Origin: JAAYCI01 sp047972265
Lineage (GTDB): Bacteria > Bacillota > Clostridia > Oscillospirales > Ruminococcaceae
Direction of reading: 5' to 3'
DNA length: 64,000 bases
Assembly: GCA_047972265.1 (NCBI GenBank)
Contig: JBKEAM010000046.1
Coordinates: 1 to 64,000 of the forward strand
Shown: positions 34,638-43,398 of the stretch, piece after piece
How the letters are laid out: the number at the start of each line of letters is the position of its first letter
How positions within the stretch are numbered: the stretch's first letter is position 1
Notes under the pieces: model-generated
What the model saw: only the letters and a program-made list of their open reading frames with translations
The model's database searches: none
Told to the model about the DNA's origin: nothing
Translations under genes and position numbers: made by a program

Positions 34638-35984
34638 GTGAAAATAAATCTCCCCCCACACGTAGCGTTTATACTAAAAAGCTTAAACAGTAAAGGGCAT
34701 GAGGCATTTGCTGTTGGCGGCTGCGTGCGTGATAGTATAATGGGAAAGTCACCCCATGACTGGGATATTTGCACCTCGGCTTTGCCGCAGCAAACAATGG
34801 AGTGTTTTGCTGGTTTTACTGTTTTACCGTCGGGTTTGCAGCATGGTACGGTAACACTGATACTGGAGAAAATCCCTTACGAAATTACCACTTATCGTAT
34901 AGATGGAGAGTATGCAGGGCACCGCCGCCCCCAGCAGGTGGTTTTTACGCAGGATATTGAGCAAGACCTTGCCCGGCGGGATTTTACCATGAATGCTATG
35001 GCTTATTCCTCGGGTGCAGGGCTTATTGTCCCCTTTGGTGGGGTAACCTCTATTAAAAACAAAGAGATAAAATGTGTGGGGCTGGCTGCGGCCCGTTTTG
35101 AAGAGGATGCCCTGCGTGTTTTACGTGCTCTTCGGTTTGCCTCGGTATTGGGGTTTAAAATAGAAGAAAATACCCAAAAAGCCATTTGGGACAAATACAG
35201 CTTGTTAAGCGAAATTTCGGCAGAGCGCATTTCGCAAGAGTTTATGCAAATGCTGCTAGGGGCCTATGTTTTGCCGGTACTGCTGCAATATAAAGAGGTA
35301 ATTGCACAGTTTATACCCGAAATTACCCCTATGTTTAATATGCAGCAGCATAACCCACACCATTTGTACGATGTTTGGGAACATACGACGCGTGCAATAG
35401 CCGCTGCACCGGCACAAAAAAGTGTGCGTTTGGCTATGCTTTTTCATGATATGGGTAAGCCCCAAACCTTTACCATAGGGCAGGATGGGGTAGGGCATTT
35501 TTATAAACACCATCGCTTTAGCGCAGAAATGGCAAAAAGCTGTATGCGCCGTTTGCGCTTTAGTAATGCATTGATAGAAGAAGTGGCCGAGCTTGTGTAT
35601 TACCACGATGCAACCATTTTGCCGCAGCACAGGTATGTGCGTAAATGGTTAAACCGCATGGGAGAAAATCGACTATTGCTTCTGCTAGAGGTAAAGCGGG
35701 CCGATGTACTTGGTAAGGGTACCGCAGAGATGGAAGAAAACCTAGCAGAAATTAATAACATAGAGGCCGTGGTGCAGGAAGTGCTGCAAAGCCAACAGTG
35801 CTTTAGGCTAAAAGATATGGCGGTGAACGGAAAAGATTTAATGTCTCTTGGCTTGCCAGCCGGAATAGAAATTGGCCTATTGCTTAATGCACTTTTGGCA
35901 AAGGTTATAAACGAAGAATTGCCCAATGACAAGCAGGCGCTGATGCAATATGCGCAAAAAAAAGTGGAAGAGAATAAAAAATAA
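34638..35984 (+). CDS. cca: CCA tRNA nucleotidyltransferase
   Basis: 448 residues, starting at GTG 34638 after GAAAGGTG. It adds or repairs the 3' CCA of tRNAs. The class II nucleotidyltransferase head shows 'AVGGCVRDSIMG' and the catalytic 'DWDI' Asp pair. 'ITTYRIDG' and 'RRDFTMNAMAY' follow. A C-terminal HD domain has 'LAMLFHDMGKP' and 'YHHD'-like His in 'LVYYHDATI', the longer type found in many Clostridia. It is a housekeeping gene lying between two catabolic modules. Confidence 0.93.
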   Translation: MKINLPPHVAFILKSLNSKGHEAFAVGGCVRDSIMGKSPHDWDICTSALPQQTMECFAGFTVLPSGLQHGTVTLILEKIPYEITTYRIDGEYAGHRRPQQVVFTQDIEQDLARRDFTMNAMAYSSGAGLIVPFGGVTSIKNKEIKCVGLAAARFEEDALRVLRALRFASVLGFKIEENTQKAIWDKYSLLSEISAERISQEFMQMLLGAYVLPVLLQYKEVIAQFIPEITPMFNMQQHNPHHLYDVWEHTTRAIAAAPAQKSVRLAMLFHDMGKPQTFTIGQDGVGHFYKHHRFSAEMAKSCMRRLRFSNALIEEVAELVYYHDATILPQHRYVRKWLNRMGENRLLLLLEVKRADVLGKGTAEMEENLAEINNIEAVVQEVLQSQQCFRLKDMAVNGKDLMSLGLPAGIEIGLLLNALLAKVINEELPNDKQALMQYAQKKVEENKK

Positions 35985-36027
35985 AAAGAACTCTTGCAGT
36001 TGTAAACACAAAGCAGGAGTTCTTTTT
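35983..36027 (+). terminator. Bidirectional terminator between cca and the HpaI-type aldolase gene
   Basis: AAAAAGAACTCTTGC pairs with GCAGGAGTTCTTTTT, with one wobble. It starts at the cca stop codon and serves both convergent genes. Confidence 0.85.
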
Positions 36028-36075
36028 AAATAGTATAAAGTAAGGTTTTATTTTTTTATACAGGCAAAAGCAAAA

Positions 36076-36831
36076 TTAAAATTCTTTTACAATGTTTTTA
36101 GACGCCTTTAGCAACATACCCACTTCGCTGTCGCAGCTAAATACGCTCATGCCCTGGCTGCGGCAATCCTGCAAAAATGGGATATTGCCAGAGATAATGC
36201 CGCTTGGCTTGCCAGCCTTGGCGGCACCGGCAATAACGGCGGTAATGTTCTTTTTCATTAAATCGGTGCCAAAATTGCCGGGGGTTTTGCAGTCTGCTGC
36301 CAAATCGTTGGGGCCAATCATAATGGCATCCACGCCCTCTACGGCAGCAATTTCGTCAATATTGGCAACACCCTCGTTGGTTTCTATCTGGGGCAAAATT
36401 ACTGTATGTTGGTTGGCAAAAGCCATGTATTCCTCTAGGGGTGGCGGTGCATAGTTGGTGTGGATGCGCTGTGTAGAAATACCGCGTTGGCCAAGAGGCG
36501 CATACTTTGCATATTTTACAACGGTTTCAATATCTTCTTTTGTGCTTACCATAGGTACCAAAAGGCCGTCTGCGCCCATATCCAAATATTTGGTAATTAC
36601 TTCGCGCTTTATTTCGGGTATGCGAACAACAACCGGAAAATTAGCGCCTTTTGCCACGCCTATAATTGCGGCTACCTGTGGGTAATCAAAATAACCGTGC
36701 TCGCAATCTACAATTAAAAAAGAAAAACCACCGGCAGAAAGTACGCGTGCTACATTAGGGGTAGCAAGCTCGCTTAACATGGTACCCAATACAAACTGCT
36801 TATTTAAAATACGCTCTTTTAACAGGTTCAT
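36076..36831 (-). CDS. HpcH/HpaI family class II aldolase
   Basis: 251 residues from ATG 36831, with GGAGGAG upstream. It is the pyruvate-dependent metal aldolase fold: catalytic His in 'VDCEHGYFD', the substrate Arg in 'VVVRIPE', and metal ligands Glu and Asp in 'LPQIETNEG' and 'MIGPNDLAAD'. Relatives (HpaI, GarL, RhmA) cleave 2-keto-3-deoxy acids to pyruvate and an aldehyde. It is the last gene of the LacI-led operon, five bases after the FGGY kinase gene. Confidence 0.88.
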   Translation of the reverse strand: MNLLKERILNKQFVLGTMLSELATPNVARVLSAGGFSFLIVDCEHGYFDYPQVAAIIGVAKGANFPVVVRIPEIKREVITKYLDMGADGLLVPMVSTKEDIETVVKYAKYAPLGQRGISTQRIHTNYAPPPLEEYMAFANQHTVILPQIETNEGVANIDEIAAVEGVDAIMIGPNDLAADCKTPGNFGTDLMKKNITAVIAGAAKAGKPSGIISGNIPFLQDCRSQGMSVFSCDSEVGMLLKASKNIVKEF

Positions 36832-36836
36832 AATAA

Positions 36837-38219
36837 TTACTGCTCCTCCTGCATCCACTGCAATGTGTTTTTAGGGTTTTGAGAAAGGGAAGAGATACGC
36901 CCGGTTGCAAGTAAAGAGAGACGGTACATGCCGGCCACGGCTTCATCTGGCATGGCGGATTTTGAGTAGGGCAGGCCGGTGTGATGGCTTACGGTTTCCA
37001 GCAAGGCTTCGTTTTTCCAGCTTACACCGCCCGAAAAGGTAAGCCCGTCCGGCAGTTTGCCGCCACATATGGGGGGCAGGTTTTGGGCGTAAATTTCTGC
37101 CATATCGGTATAGCTGGCTGTAAGCAGTGCGTTTAGGGTAAAATTGCCCGGCTTAATGCCACTTATGCCGCCGCCATCCAGTTTAGAGGCCGTGGGCCAA
37201 AAAAGGGTGTCCACGTTTATATCCGATGGGGCAACCTCCCACTGCTGCTGCAAAGCGCTCCATACATCAGCGGTAGATAGCGTTTGGCCGCATAAAACAT
37301 TGGCACAGTGGATTAAAAAATCGGTAATTACCGCAAGGTTACGCCCGCCCGGCATATTAGAGATGGTGTTGATATAGGTGTTTTGAAAATAAGGACGAAT
37401 TTCGTACTCGCCGGGAGAAAAAGCATCGGTATTGTAAGATACCTGACAGGCAGTGGCAATATTAATTACCGCATTGCCGGGGGCGGCCATTGCACCCAAA
37501 ATACTTACCTGCTGGTCTCCATAATCGGGCAAAAGCTTTACAGTGAAACCGTTTGTACTGTAGCTGTCGCAGTACTCAAAGTCGCTTTGGGCAAGTTTTG
37601 GCAGGTGTATGCCGGTAAGGCCTGCTTTAACAAGGATATCTTGGTTCCAGCAGTGGTTTTTAACATCCACAAGGCCCAAGGGGGCGGCATTGGTAATGTG
37701 GCAGATGTTTTGCCCGCCCAAGCGGCTGATGATGTATGAGCCAAGGGTAAACAGCTCACCGTTTTGCAAAATAGAAGAATCGCTGTTTAAAAGTGCATAT
37801 AAGTTGCATAGTCCAAGGCTGGGTTTTAGGTCTACCCCGCAGGGGCGCATATCCTCTGGGGTTAAAAGCAGACGCAACTTTTGCAAATAAGTTTGCTGCT
37901 GCCCCGGCATAAGGTCGGCACAGCGGCTGTCCTGCCAAGAAACATACACGTCCTCGTGCCCGGGGGTAGAATACACAAAACCGTGCATTTGGGTAGAAAA
38001 AAGCACCATCTCTATAGGGTAGTGTGCGGCGGCTTCATCAATTAGGCTGCGCACGGTATCTACAATATCACCGGCAGAAATTTCAAAGATAAGGGGATTG
38101 GGGCTATCTTTACGGGGGAAAGACGGAAAAGAACGTCGGAACACGCACTGCGCTGTATCTAAACAAAAAACAGCTGCTTTTATAAAGCTGGAGCCAATAT
38201 CAATGCCCAATGTATACAT
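36837..38219 (-). CDS. FGGY carbohydrate kinase, sedoheptulokinase-like group
   Basis: 460 residues from ATG 38219, shortly after AGGAG. The FGGY ASKHA fold begins 'MYTLGIDIGSSFIKAAVF'. The motif 'FSTQMHGFVYSTPG' with 'VSWQDSRCADL' resembles the sedoheptulose kinase (SHK-like) branch rather than xylulose or glycerol kinases. It is eight bases after the aldolase-VOC gene. The substrate would be a ketose or keto-acid; its presence next to a KDG kinase gives the operon two different sugar kinases. Confidence 0.75.
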   Translation of the reverse strand: MYTLGIDIGSSFIKAAVFCLDTAQCVFRRSFPSFPRKDSPNPLIFEISAGDIVDTVRSLIDEAAAHYPIEMVLFSTQMHGFVYSTPGHEDVYVSWQDSRCADLMPGQQQTYLQKLRLLLTPEDMRPCGVDLKPSLGLCNLYALLNSDSSILQNGELFTLGSYIISRLGGQNICHITNAAPLGLVDVKNHCWNQDILVKAGLTGIHLPKLAQSDFEYCDSYSTNGFTVKLLPDYGDQQVSILGAMAAPGNAVINIATACQVSYNTDAFSPGEYEIRPYFQNTYINTISNMPGGRNLAVITDFLIHCANVLCGQTLSTADVWSALQQQWEVAPSDINVDTLFWPTASKLDGGGISGIKPGNFTLNALLTASYTDMAEIYAQNLPPICGGKLPDGLTFSGGVSWKNEALLETVSHHTGLPYSKSAMPDEAVAGMYRLSLLATGRISSLSQNPKNTLQWMQEEQ

Positions 38220-38226
38220 GCTGCTC

Positions 38227-39189
38227 CTACTTCCTGCGCAAATGAAGTGCAAACCCAGCCACTTCATCTTTAAAATATACGGTAAGCAGGCGGCCTTTGT
38301 CGTCACGCACAAAGGTATCGGGATTAAACGTAACACCGTTGCGCTGGTAGTAGGCCACGGCGCGGTCGATGTCTGCGGTTTGGATTGCAATGTGCCCCTT
38401 TGCGCCAAGGTAACTGCCCTTTATCACTTCAAACATGCTGCCTGCAAAATAAGCGGTGGGAAATTCGGTTACCTGCGTTCCAAACAGGGTGGCCAGTGTA
38501 TTGGCAGTTTGCAGGCCGTCGGCCTGGTCTTGGGTATTAATGCCCACGTGCACCAAAGAAAAGTTTAGTATTTTAAGCATGACCTGCTGGCAAAGCAGGG
38601 CAATATCCTCCCAGCGTTTTTCTTTTATCAAGTTATCGGGGGTTACAAAGCTGCCGCCCACGGCTGCCACGTTGGGCAGGGTAAGGTAATCGGCCATATT
38701 TTCGGTGTTTACACCGCCGGTGGGCATAAACTGCACCCCGCCATACGGCCCGGCCAATGCTTTAAGGGTCTTAATTCCGCCATATGCTTCGGCCGGAAAA
38801 AACTTTACAGTATCCAGCCCAAAAGACAGGGCTTGTTCAATATCGGCGGGAGATACACAGCCCGGCAGCACATCAATGTTGTTTTGCACACAGTAGGCAA
38901 CCACTTCGGCATTAAAGCCGGGGGTTACAATAAATTTCGCACCCGCCTCAACGGCCAACTGCGCATTTTTTACATTGTGTACGGTACCGGCCCCCAAAAT
39001 AATTTGAGGCACATTTTGCGCAATCTCTTTTATAATATCCAGCGCGGCATCTGTTCTAAATGTAACCTCGGCCACGGGGATGCCCCCTTTTACCAGCGCC
39101 TTTGCCAAAGGTACTGCGTCCTGCACGTCTTCCAGCACAATTAGGGGTACTACACCAATTTCAAATATTTGTTTTGTAAGTTCACTCAT
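38227..39189 (-). CDS. KDPG/KHG aldolase fused to a VOC domain
   Basis: 320 residues. Residues 1-205 are an Eda-type aldolase: catalytic Glu in 'VAEVTFRTDAA', 'LGAGTV', 'FIVTPGFN', and the Schiff-base Lys in 'DTVKFFPAEAYGG'. It splits 2-keto-3-deoxy-6-phosphogluconate to pyruvate and glyceraldehyde 3-phosphate. Residues 206-320 are a VOC domain ('HVGINTQDQ', 'LGAKGHIAIQT', 'GFALHLRRK') like the stand-alone protein at 24627. The fusion is known in Clostridia, but the role of the VOC part is not. It lies 70 bp after the KDG kinase. Confidence 0.88.
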   Translation of the reverse strand: MSELTKQIFEIGVVPLIVLEDVQDAVPLAKALVKGGIPVAEVTFRTDAALDIIKEIAQNVPQIILGAGTVHNVKNAQLAVEAGAKFIVTPGFNAEVVAYCVQNNIDVLPGCVSPADIEQALSFGLDTVKFFPAEAYGGIKTLKALAGPYGGVQFMPTGGVNTENMADYLTLPNVAAVGGSFVTPDNLIKEKRWEDIALLCQQVMLKILNFSLVHVGINTQDQADGLQTANTLATLFGTQVTEFPTAYFAGSMFEVIKGSYLGAKGHIAIQTADIDRAVAYYQRNGVTFNPDTFVRDDKGRLLTVYFKDEVAGFALHLRRK

Positions 39190-39259
39190 TTATTTTGCCT
39201 TCCCGCAGTACTGCTGCCTGTATTTTAACAATATAAGGGGCGATTGTTGAAAACAAAAA

Positions 39260-40207
39260 CTATAAAGCCTGCACGCCCATAAAGCCGGCTAATTTTTCCC
39301 TGCTGGGCAACCCGTCGTTATCGCCACGGCTCATTACCTGTATGGCGCCTACGGCGTTGCCGCGTTTTACCGCCTCTTGTAAAGAAAGGCCCTCCATCAA
39401 AGCACTAATGGTGCCGGCTGCAAATCCGTCTCCGGCGCCTACGGTATCAATTACCTTTTCTACCACAAATCCGGGCACGGCGTAGCGCTGCTGTGCGGTG
39501 GCAACAAAGGCGCCCTTGCTGCCGGTTTTGGTAACAACGGCTTTTGCCCCAAGAGAAAGATAAAAATCACTGATTATTTCGGGATCGCTGCTGCCCATCA
39601 AAATTTCCCCTTCGTTTTCTCCCGGAAAAACAATGTCCGCCTTGGCGGCCAATTGATTTATGGTTTGTATCATAGTTTCTTGGTCTTCCCAAAGCTGCGG
39701 GCGCAGGTTGGGATCAAAGGTGATAAAAAGGCCGCTTTTGCGCGCGGCTTCCATTAAATCAAAAACCATTTGGCGGGTGGTAAGGTTTAAAGCGGGTAAA
39801 ATGCCCGTAACATGCAGGTGAGAATATCCGCTAAAATCCAATTTTTGGATATCCTGCGTGTTTAATGTAGAGGCAGCAGAGCCGCGGCGAAAATAAAAAA
39901 TTTCGGGGTCTCCCTCGCTTACGCGGCTTTTAAGCATAAATCCGGTAGAGTTTGAATCGGAATAAAGAACAAATTCGCTGCCAATTTGGTTATCTTTTAA
40001 AAGATGAACAATGTGTTTGCCAAAAGGGTCGTTGCCCAGCTTTGTAATATAGGTAACTTTATGTTCCAACCTTGCCATGCCCACGGCTACATTAAACTCT
40101 GCGCCGGCAACAGCAAAAGAATATTCTCCAACAGAATCCAGTGGGCCTTCTTGTTTTGCAATAAAAAGCCCCATTGGTTCTCCAATCAACATCACACCGG
40201 ATGCCAT
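39260..40207 (-). CDS. kdgK: PfkB family sugar kinase, 2-keto-3-deoxygluconate kinase-like
   Basis: 315 residues from ATG 40207, after GAAAGGG. PfkB signs are 'FAVAGAEFNVAVGMARLEH' at the sugar site, 'FDPNLRPQLWED' and the ATP/anion hole with catalytic Asp 'DTVGAGDGFAAG'. The 'F.PN.RP..W' form is typical of KDG kinases. It makes KDPG, which the next gene product cleaves, so the operon has the lower part of uronate/KDG breakdown. Confidence 0.85.
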   Translation of the reverse strand: MASGVMLIGEPMGLFIAKQEGPLDSVGEYSFAVAGAEFNVAVGMARLEHKVTYITKLGNDPFGKHIVHLLKDNQIGSEFVLYSDSNSTGFMLKSRVSEGDPEIFYFRRGSAASTLNTQDIQKLDFSGYSHLHVTGILPALNLTTRQMVFDLMEAARKSGLFITFDPNLRPQLWEDQETMIQTINQLAAKADIVFPGENEGEILMGSSDPEIISDFYLSLGAKAVVTKTGSKGAFVATAQQRYAVPGFVVEKVIDTVGAGDGFAAGTISALMEGLSLQEAVKRGNAVGAIQVMSRGDNDGLPSREKLAGFMGVQAL

Positions 40208-40247
40208 GATAAAACACGCCCTTTCAAAATATAGATGCCGTTTTGCT

Positions 40248-41303
40248 TTATTTAAAATCCGAAAGCTTTGTGCTGGTGCGCACATGAAGAGGGGCAGGCA
40301 CGCTTACGTGCACTTTTTTACTGCCCGGGTTTTGAATGCGGTTGAGCAGAGCCTTTACGGTTAGCTTGCCTAACTGGTCTATAGAGGGGGTGAGGGTGCT
40401 GATGCCTACGTTCATCAACTGGGCCCAGCCCAGCTCAGACGCCCAGCCCCATTCATCATAACCGCAAAGGCCAATTTGATTTGGCATATGCAGGCCAAGC
40501 GAGCGGATGGCCTGTGCCACACGCATCAAAGTAACGCCGTTGGAGGTAATAATTGCGGGAGGAGCGGTATCGTTTGCCGATTGCTTCATCAATTGCTTTA
40601 CAGCGGCGCAAACACTGTTTTGGTTATCCTCAATATCGTATACAAAGTCGGCAGCGTTTTGCACACCAAGCTCGGTCAGGGTTTCGATGTGGGCGCGGCG
40701 GCGGTATAAACGAGGAGATATTTGCTCGTGAGGGGTTTGGGTTATATAGGCAATGTTGCCAAAGCCCTCTTGATGCAGATGCAAAACAGCCTCACGTATA
40801 GGGGATTTGTTTTCTATAAAAGCATAGTCAAACTTATAGTCGGTTACATCACGGTCCAGCAGCACCACAGGCAGGCCGCCGTTGGCAATATTAATTAAAA
40901 AAGGATTTTGCCGTTGTGTGGTGTTGATAATAAGGCCGTCAATTTTTTGCCCTAAAAGAGATTGAATAATGCTTTGTTCTTTTTTAGGGCTTTTATCGCT
41001 GTTTGCAATAATAATGTTGTAGCCGGTATTGTTCATAGCGTCGCCAACACTTTTTATAACAGCCGAGCTGAAAGGGCTTTCGATATCGGCAACAACCAGG
41101 CCAATCAACATGCTTTTGTGACTTTTAAGGCTGCGGGCTATGTTATTTGGTTGGTAATTGGCGTTTTCTATAACGGCCTTAATGCGCAAGCGCGTGTCCT
41201 CAGACATAAATTCGTACTTTTCGTTTAAATAGCGGGAAACAGTGGTTTTAGAAACGCCAGCCATATGCGCAATGTCGGCAATGGTAAGGTTTTTTTTGGG
41301 CAT
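40248..41303 (-). CDS. LacI family regulator, KdgR-like
   Basis: 351 residues. The N-terminal helix-turn-helix 'TIADIAHMAGVSKTTVSRYL' with hinge 'NNIARSLKS' is classic LacI; the rest is a periplasmic-binding-like effector domain ('LIGLVVADIESPF', 'IGLCGYDEWGWA'). It is the first gene of its operon (40 bp before the KDG kinase gene), so it probably represses the operon and itself, and KDG or KDPG is the natural guess for the effector. Confidence 0.9.
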   Translation of the reverse strand: MPKKNLTIADIAHMAGVSKTTVSRYLNEKYEFMSEDTRLRIKAVIENANYQPNNIARSLKSHKSMLIGLVVADIESPFSSAVIKSVGDAMNNTGYNIIIANSDKSPKKEQSIIQSLLGQKIDGLIINTTQRQNPFLINIANGGLPVVLLDRDVTDYKFDYAFIENKSPIREAVLHLHQEGFGNIAYITQTPHEQISPRLYRRRAHIETLTELGVQNAADFVYDIEDNQNSVCAAVKQLMKQSANDTAPPAIITSNGVTLMRVAQAIRSLGLHMPNQIGLCGYDEWGWASELGWAQLMNVGISTLTPSIDQLGKLTVKALLNRIQNPGSKKVHVSVPAPLHVRTSTKLSDFK

Positions 41304-41917
41304 ACAGGATTATACTCCCTTAGCAGTTATTTTATTATTAAAGGGCAAGAAGCGCGGTTTTGATAGTTAGAAACCGATTAACATAATATTCTCGTTTATT
41401 ATAAAAAGATTTAGAAGTTAAGTCAATTGCTATAAGAAAAAAACAGAGCAAATATGAACGATTTTTTAAAAAAATAGTGCACAAAAATAAAAGCTATTTT
41501 TATTGCTATTGAACAAACTTTGGATAAGATTATATTTTTTGCATAAAATACTGGCATTTTACGGCATGCGTTGATATACTTAGGCATAATTCTTGGACGG
41601 GTTACGTGTGCAAACTCTGCAAAACGTTGCTGCGGGAGAAGCGGTTTTGCGCCGGATTTTGTTTTTCGGCACAGGCTGAAAAAAGGAAAAAGAAGCCTGT
41701 TTTTCTTATTTTTTTTGCTTTGTGTACCGGTACACATAACTTGGTTTTAAGAAGCTACTACCATTTAAGAATGGGGCAATTAGCCCAAGGGTAAAAGCAG
41801 GTTAATTGTTAGAAATAACAGGGATTAAGAAAGGGGGAGGGTAGGATACAGGACAGTTTTTGAGTGCGGATAAACTTGTACACATCCTAGATCAATTTGA
41901 ATTGAGGAGGCAAAACA
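41304..41917. other. Divergent region between the LacI gene and the permease gene
   Basis: 614 bp without a convincing gene. The left side holds the LacI-operon promoter (41398-41426) and an imperfect palindrome at about 41366-41387. The right side holds a strong AGGAGG for the permease gene, overlapped by a palindrome TCAATT-TG-AATTGA at 41892-41905. Open frames of about 60-100 codons here lack ribosome binding sites. Confidence 0.55.
41366..41426 (-). promoter_or_regulatory. Promoter and candidate operator of the LacI-led operon
   Basis: On the minus strand TTGACT (41421-41426) and TATAAT (41398-41403) are separated by exactly 17 bp. Just downstream lies an imperfect palindrome around GTTAATCGGTTTCTAAC (41367-41385), with a CG-centred core of the kind bound by LacI-family proteins. 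It would block the start of transcription, giving autorepression. Confidence 0.6.
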
Positions 41918-43246
41918 ATGTCTACGTTCATTGGTATTTTACTGCTTGTCACTTACATTGCATTTGCTATTTATGCAGCTAAGGGCGGCAACCTAATGCT
42001 CGGCTTCTTTATCATGGCTGTACTATGGGCTGGTCTGGGTGCCCTTGCCGGGGTTACCACTTGGGCAGCAGATGCTGCACAAACAGAAGCCGGAATGATC
42101 GATATCAACAATGGTATTTTCCAACAAGGACCCGAGCTTTGGGGTTCTACCGCAGCGGTTATCATCTTTGGTTCTTGGTTTGGCCGCGTTTTGGTAGATA
42201 CCGGTATTGCTCGTTCCATCATCCGTACAGCGGTAGAGCTGGGCGGCGACAAACCGGCCATCACCTGCGTTTTGCTGGCCATTGTAACCAGCCTTATCTT
42301 TACCTCGGCCTATGGTGCTGGCTCTGTAGTTGCTATTGGTGTTATCGTATTTCCCATTCTTCTTTCTCTTGGCATTTCCAAAGCATTGGCAACAGCTTCG
42401 TTCTTAATGTCTGTTGGCGCGGGCTTGTATCTCAACGGCGGCTGGCTAAGCCAGGTATCTGCCCTGATTCCTGAATTTGACCGCACCACAGATGCTTGGA
42501 AGATTTTTGGATTTATCGCTTTTGGCGTGCAAATGCTGGCCACCGTTGTTATGATTTTGGTATTTAGCCGCAACAAAACCAAAAAGCATGCGTGGGCTGC
42601 TCAAGCTGCCGGCGGAGAAGAAAAGAACGTTAATATTTTTGCTATGATTACCCCCCTTATCCCTGTTGCATTGTCAATCTTTTTAGGCGTAAAGCCTATA
42701 ACCGCTATTTTGATTGCTGTTCTTTGGGCGTTGGCTTTCACCGGCAAACTGTTCCAAAAATGGAGCGATCTTGCGGCTTTGGTGCAAAAAACATTCCACG
42801 ACGGTGTTGTAGACGTTGCATTGGTTTTTGCATTCCTGTTCTTCCTGCAAATGTTCCTGCGCGCGGCAAAGGTGTGCGCACCTCTGCTTTCTCCCATTCT
42901 TGGGCCTATTATGCCTAAAACCCTATTGCCCCTGTTTATCATCTTTGGTGTGCTTAGCGTTTTGGCTTTGTTCCGTGGTCCTCTTACATTGTGGGGCGCC
43001 GGTGCTGCTACCCTGGCTATGTTCCAGGCAATTGGCGGTATCTTTACTCCCACCGTTTTGTTCCCCTTGTTTATGGTTCCCACCACAACCGTTAATGGTT
43101 CTATCTGCCCCACCCAGTCTTGGTGCTTGTGGGCCATTGGTTACACAAAAACAGGGCTAAAAGAATACCTAAAAATTTGCATGCCGTTTGTTTTGGTGGC
43201 TGCATTGATACTTGAAATGGTTGCATACTTTATGTTTGCACTGTAA
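41918..43246 (+). CDS. GntP/CitMHS-like organic acid permease
   Basis: 442 residues with about twelve hydrophobic segments, and AGGAGG six to eight bases before the ATG. The first half has 'AVIIFGSWFGRVLVDTGIAR', then 'SAYGAGSVVAIGVIVFPILL'. The second half has 'FLFFLQMFLRAAKVCAPLL'. This two-half layout with glycine-rich re-entrant loops fits the ion transporter superfamily (gluconate or citrate type), but I cannot fix the family. Codons look optimised (many GTT, GCC, CTG), suggesting high expression. It is followed by a terminator and then the hydantoinase-type gene. Confidence 0.65.
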   Translation: MSTFIGILLLVTYIAFAIYAAKGGNLMLGFFIMAVLWAGLGALAGVTTWAADAAQTEAGMIDINNGIFQQGPELWGSTAAVIIFGSWFGRVLVDTGIARSIIRTAVELGGDKPAITCVLLAIVTSLIFTSAYGAGSVVAIGVIVFPILLSLGISKALATASFLMSVGAGLYLNGGWLSQVSALIPEFDRTTDAWKIFGFIAFGVQMLATVVMILVFSRNKTKKHAWAAQAAGGEEKNVNIFAMITPLIPVALSIFLGVKPITAILIAVLWALAFTGKLFQKWSDLAALVQKTFHDGVVDVALVFAFLFFLQMFLRAAKVCAPLLSPILGPIMPKTLLPLFIIFGVLSVLALFRGPLTLWGAGAATLAMFQAIGGIFTPTVLFPLFMVPTTTVNGSICPTQSWCLWAIGYTKTGLKEYLKICMPFVLVAALILEMVAYFMFAL

Positions 43247-43306
43247 GCTGTAATTACAAACCAGTTATAAATGCCGCTGAACTGTAAAAAACGCGGTATG
43301 GCGGCT

Positions 43307-43344
43307 CCCACCCCGCCTTTTGCAAGGCGGGGTGGGGTTTGTTT
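43307..43344 (+). terminator. GC-rich terminator between permease and hydantoinase-type genes
   Basis: CCCACCCCGCC at 43307-43317 pairs with GGCGGGGTGGG at 43326-43336, followed by TTTGTTTT. Because the downstream gene starts only 55 bp later, it may act as an attenuator setting the ratio of the two products. Confidence 0.85.
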
Positions 43345-43398
43345 TGAAATCAAAATAGGTTTTTGCCTATTGCATATATTTATTTGGAGGTTCTGGAC

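Noticed and set aside
41423..41737. 104-codon minus-strand frame upstream of the LacI promoter
   Set aside because: No ribosome binding site, Phe/Lys-rich random-looking sequence; it runs across the divergent intergenic region.
41772..41805. Stretch resembling the 5' half of a tRNA
   Set aside because: The acceptor and D-arm-like sequence has no matching anticodon or T arm downstream.
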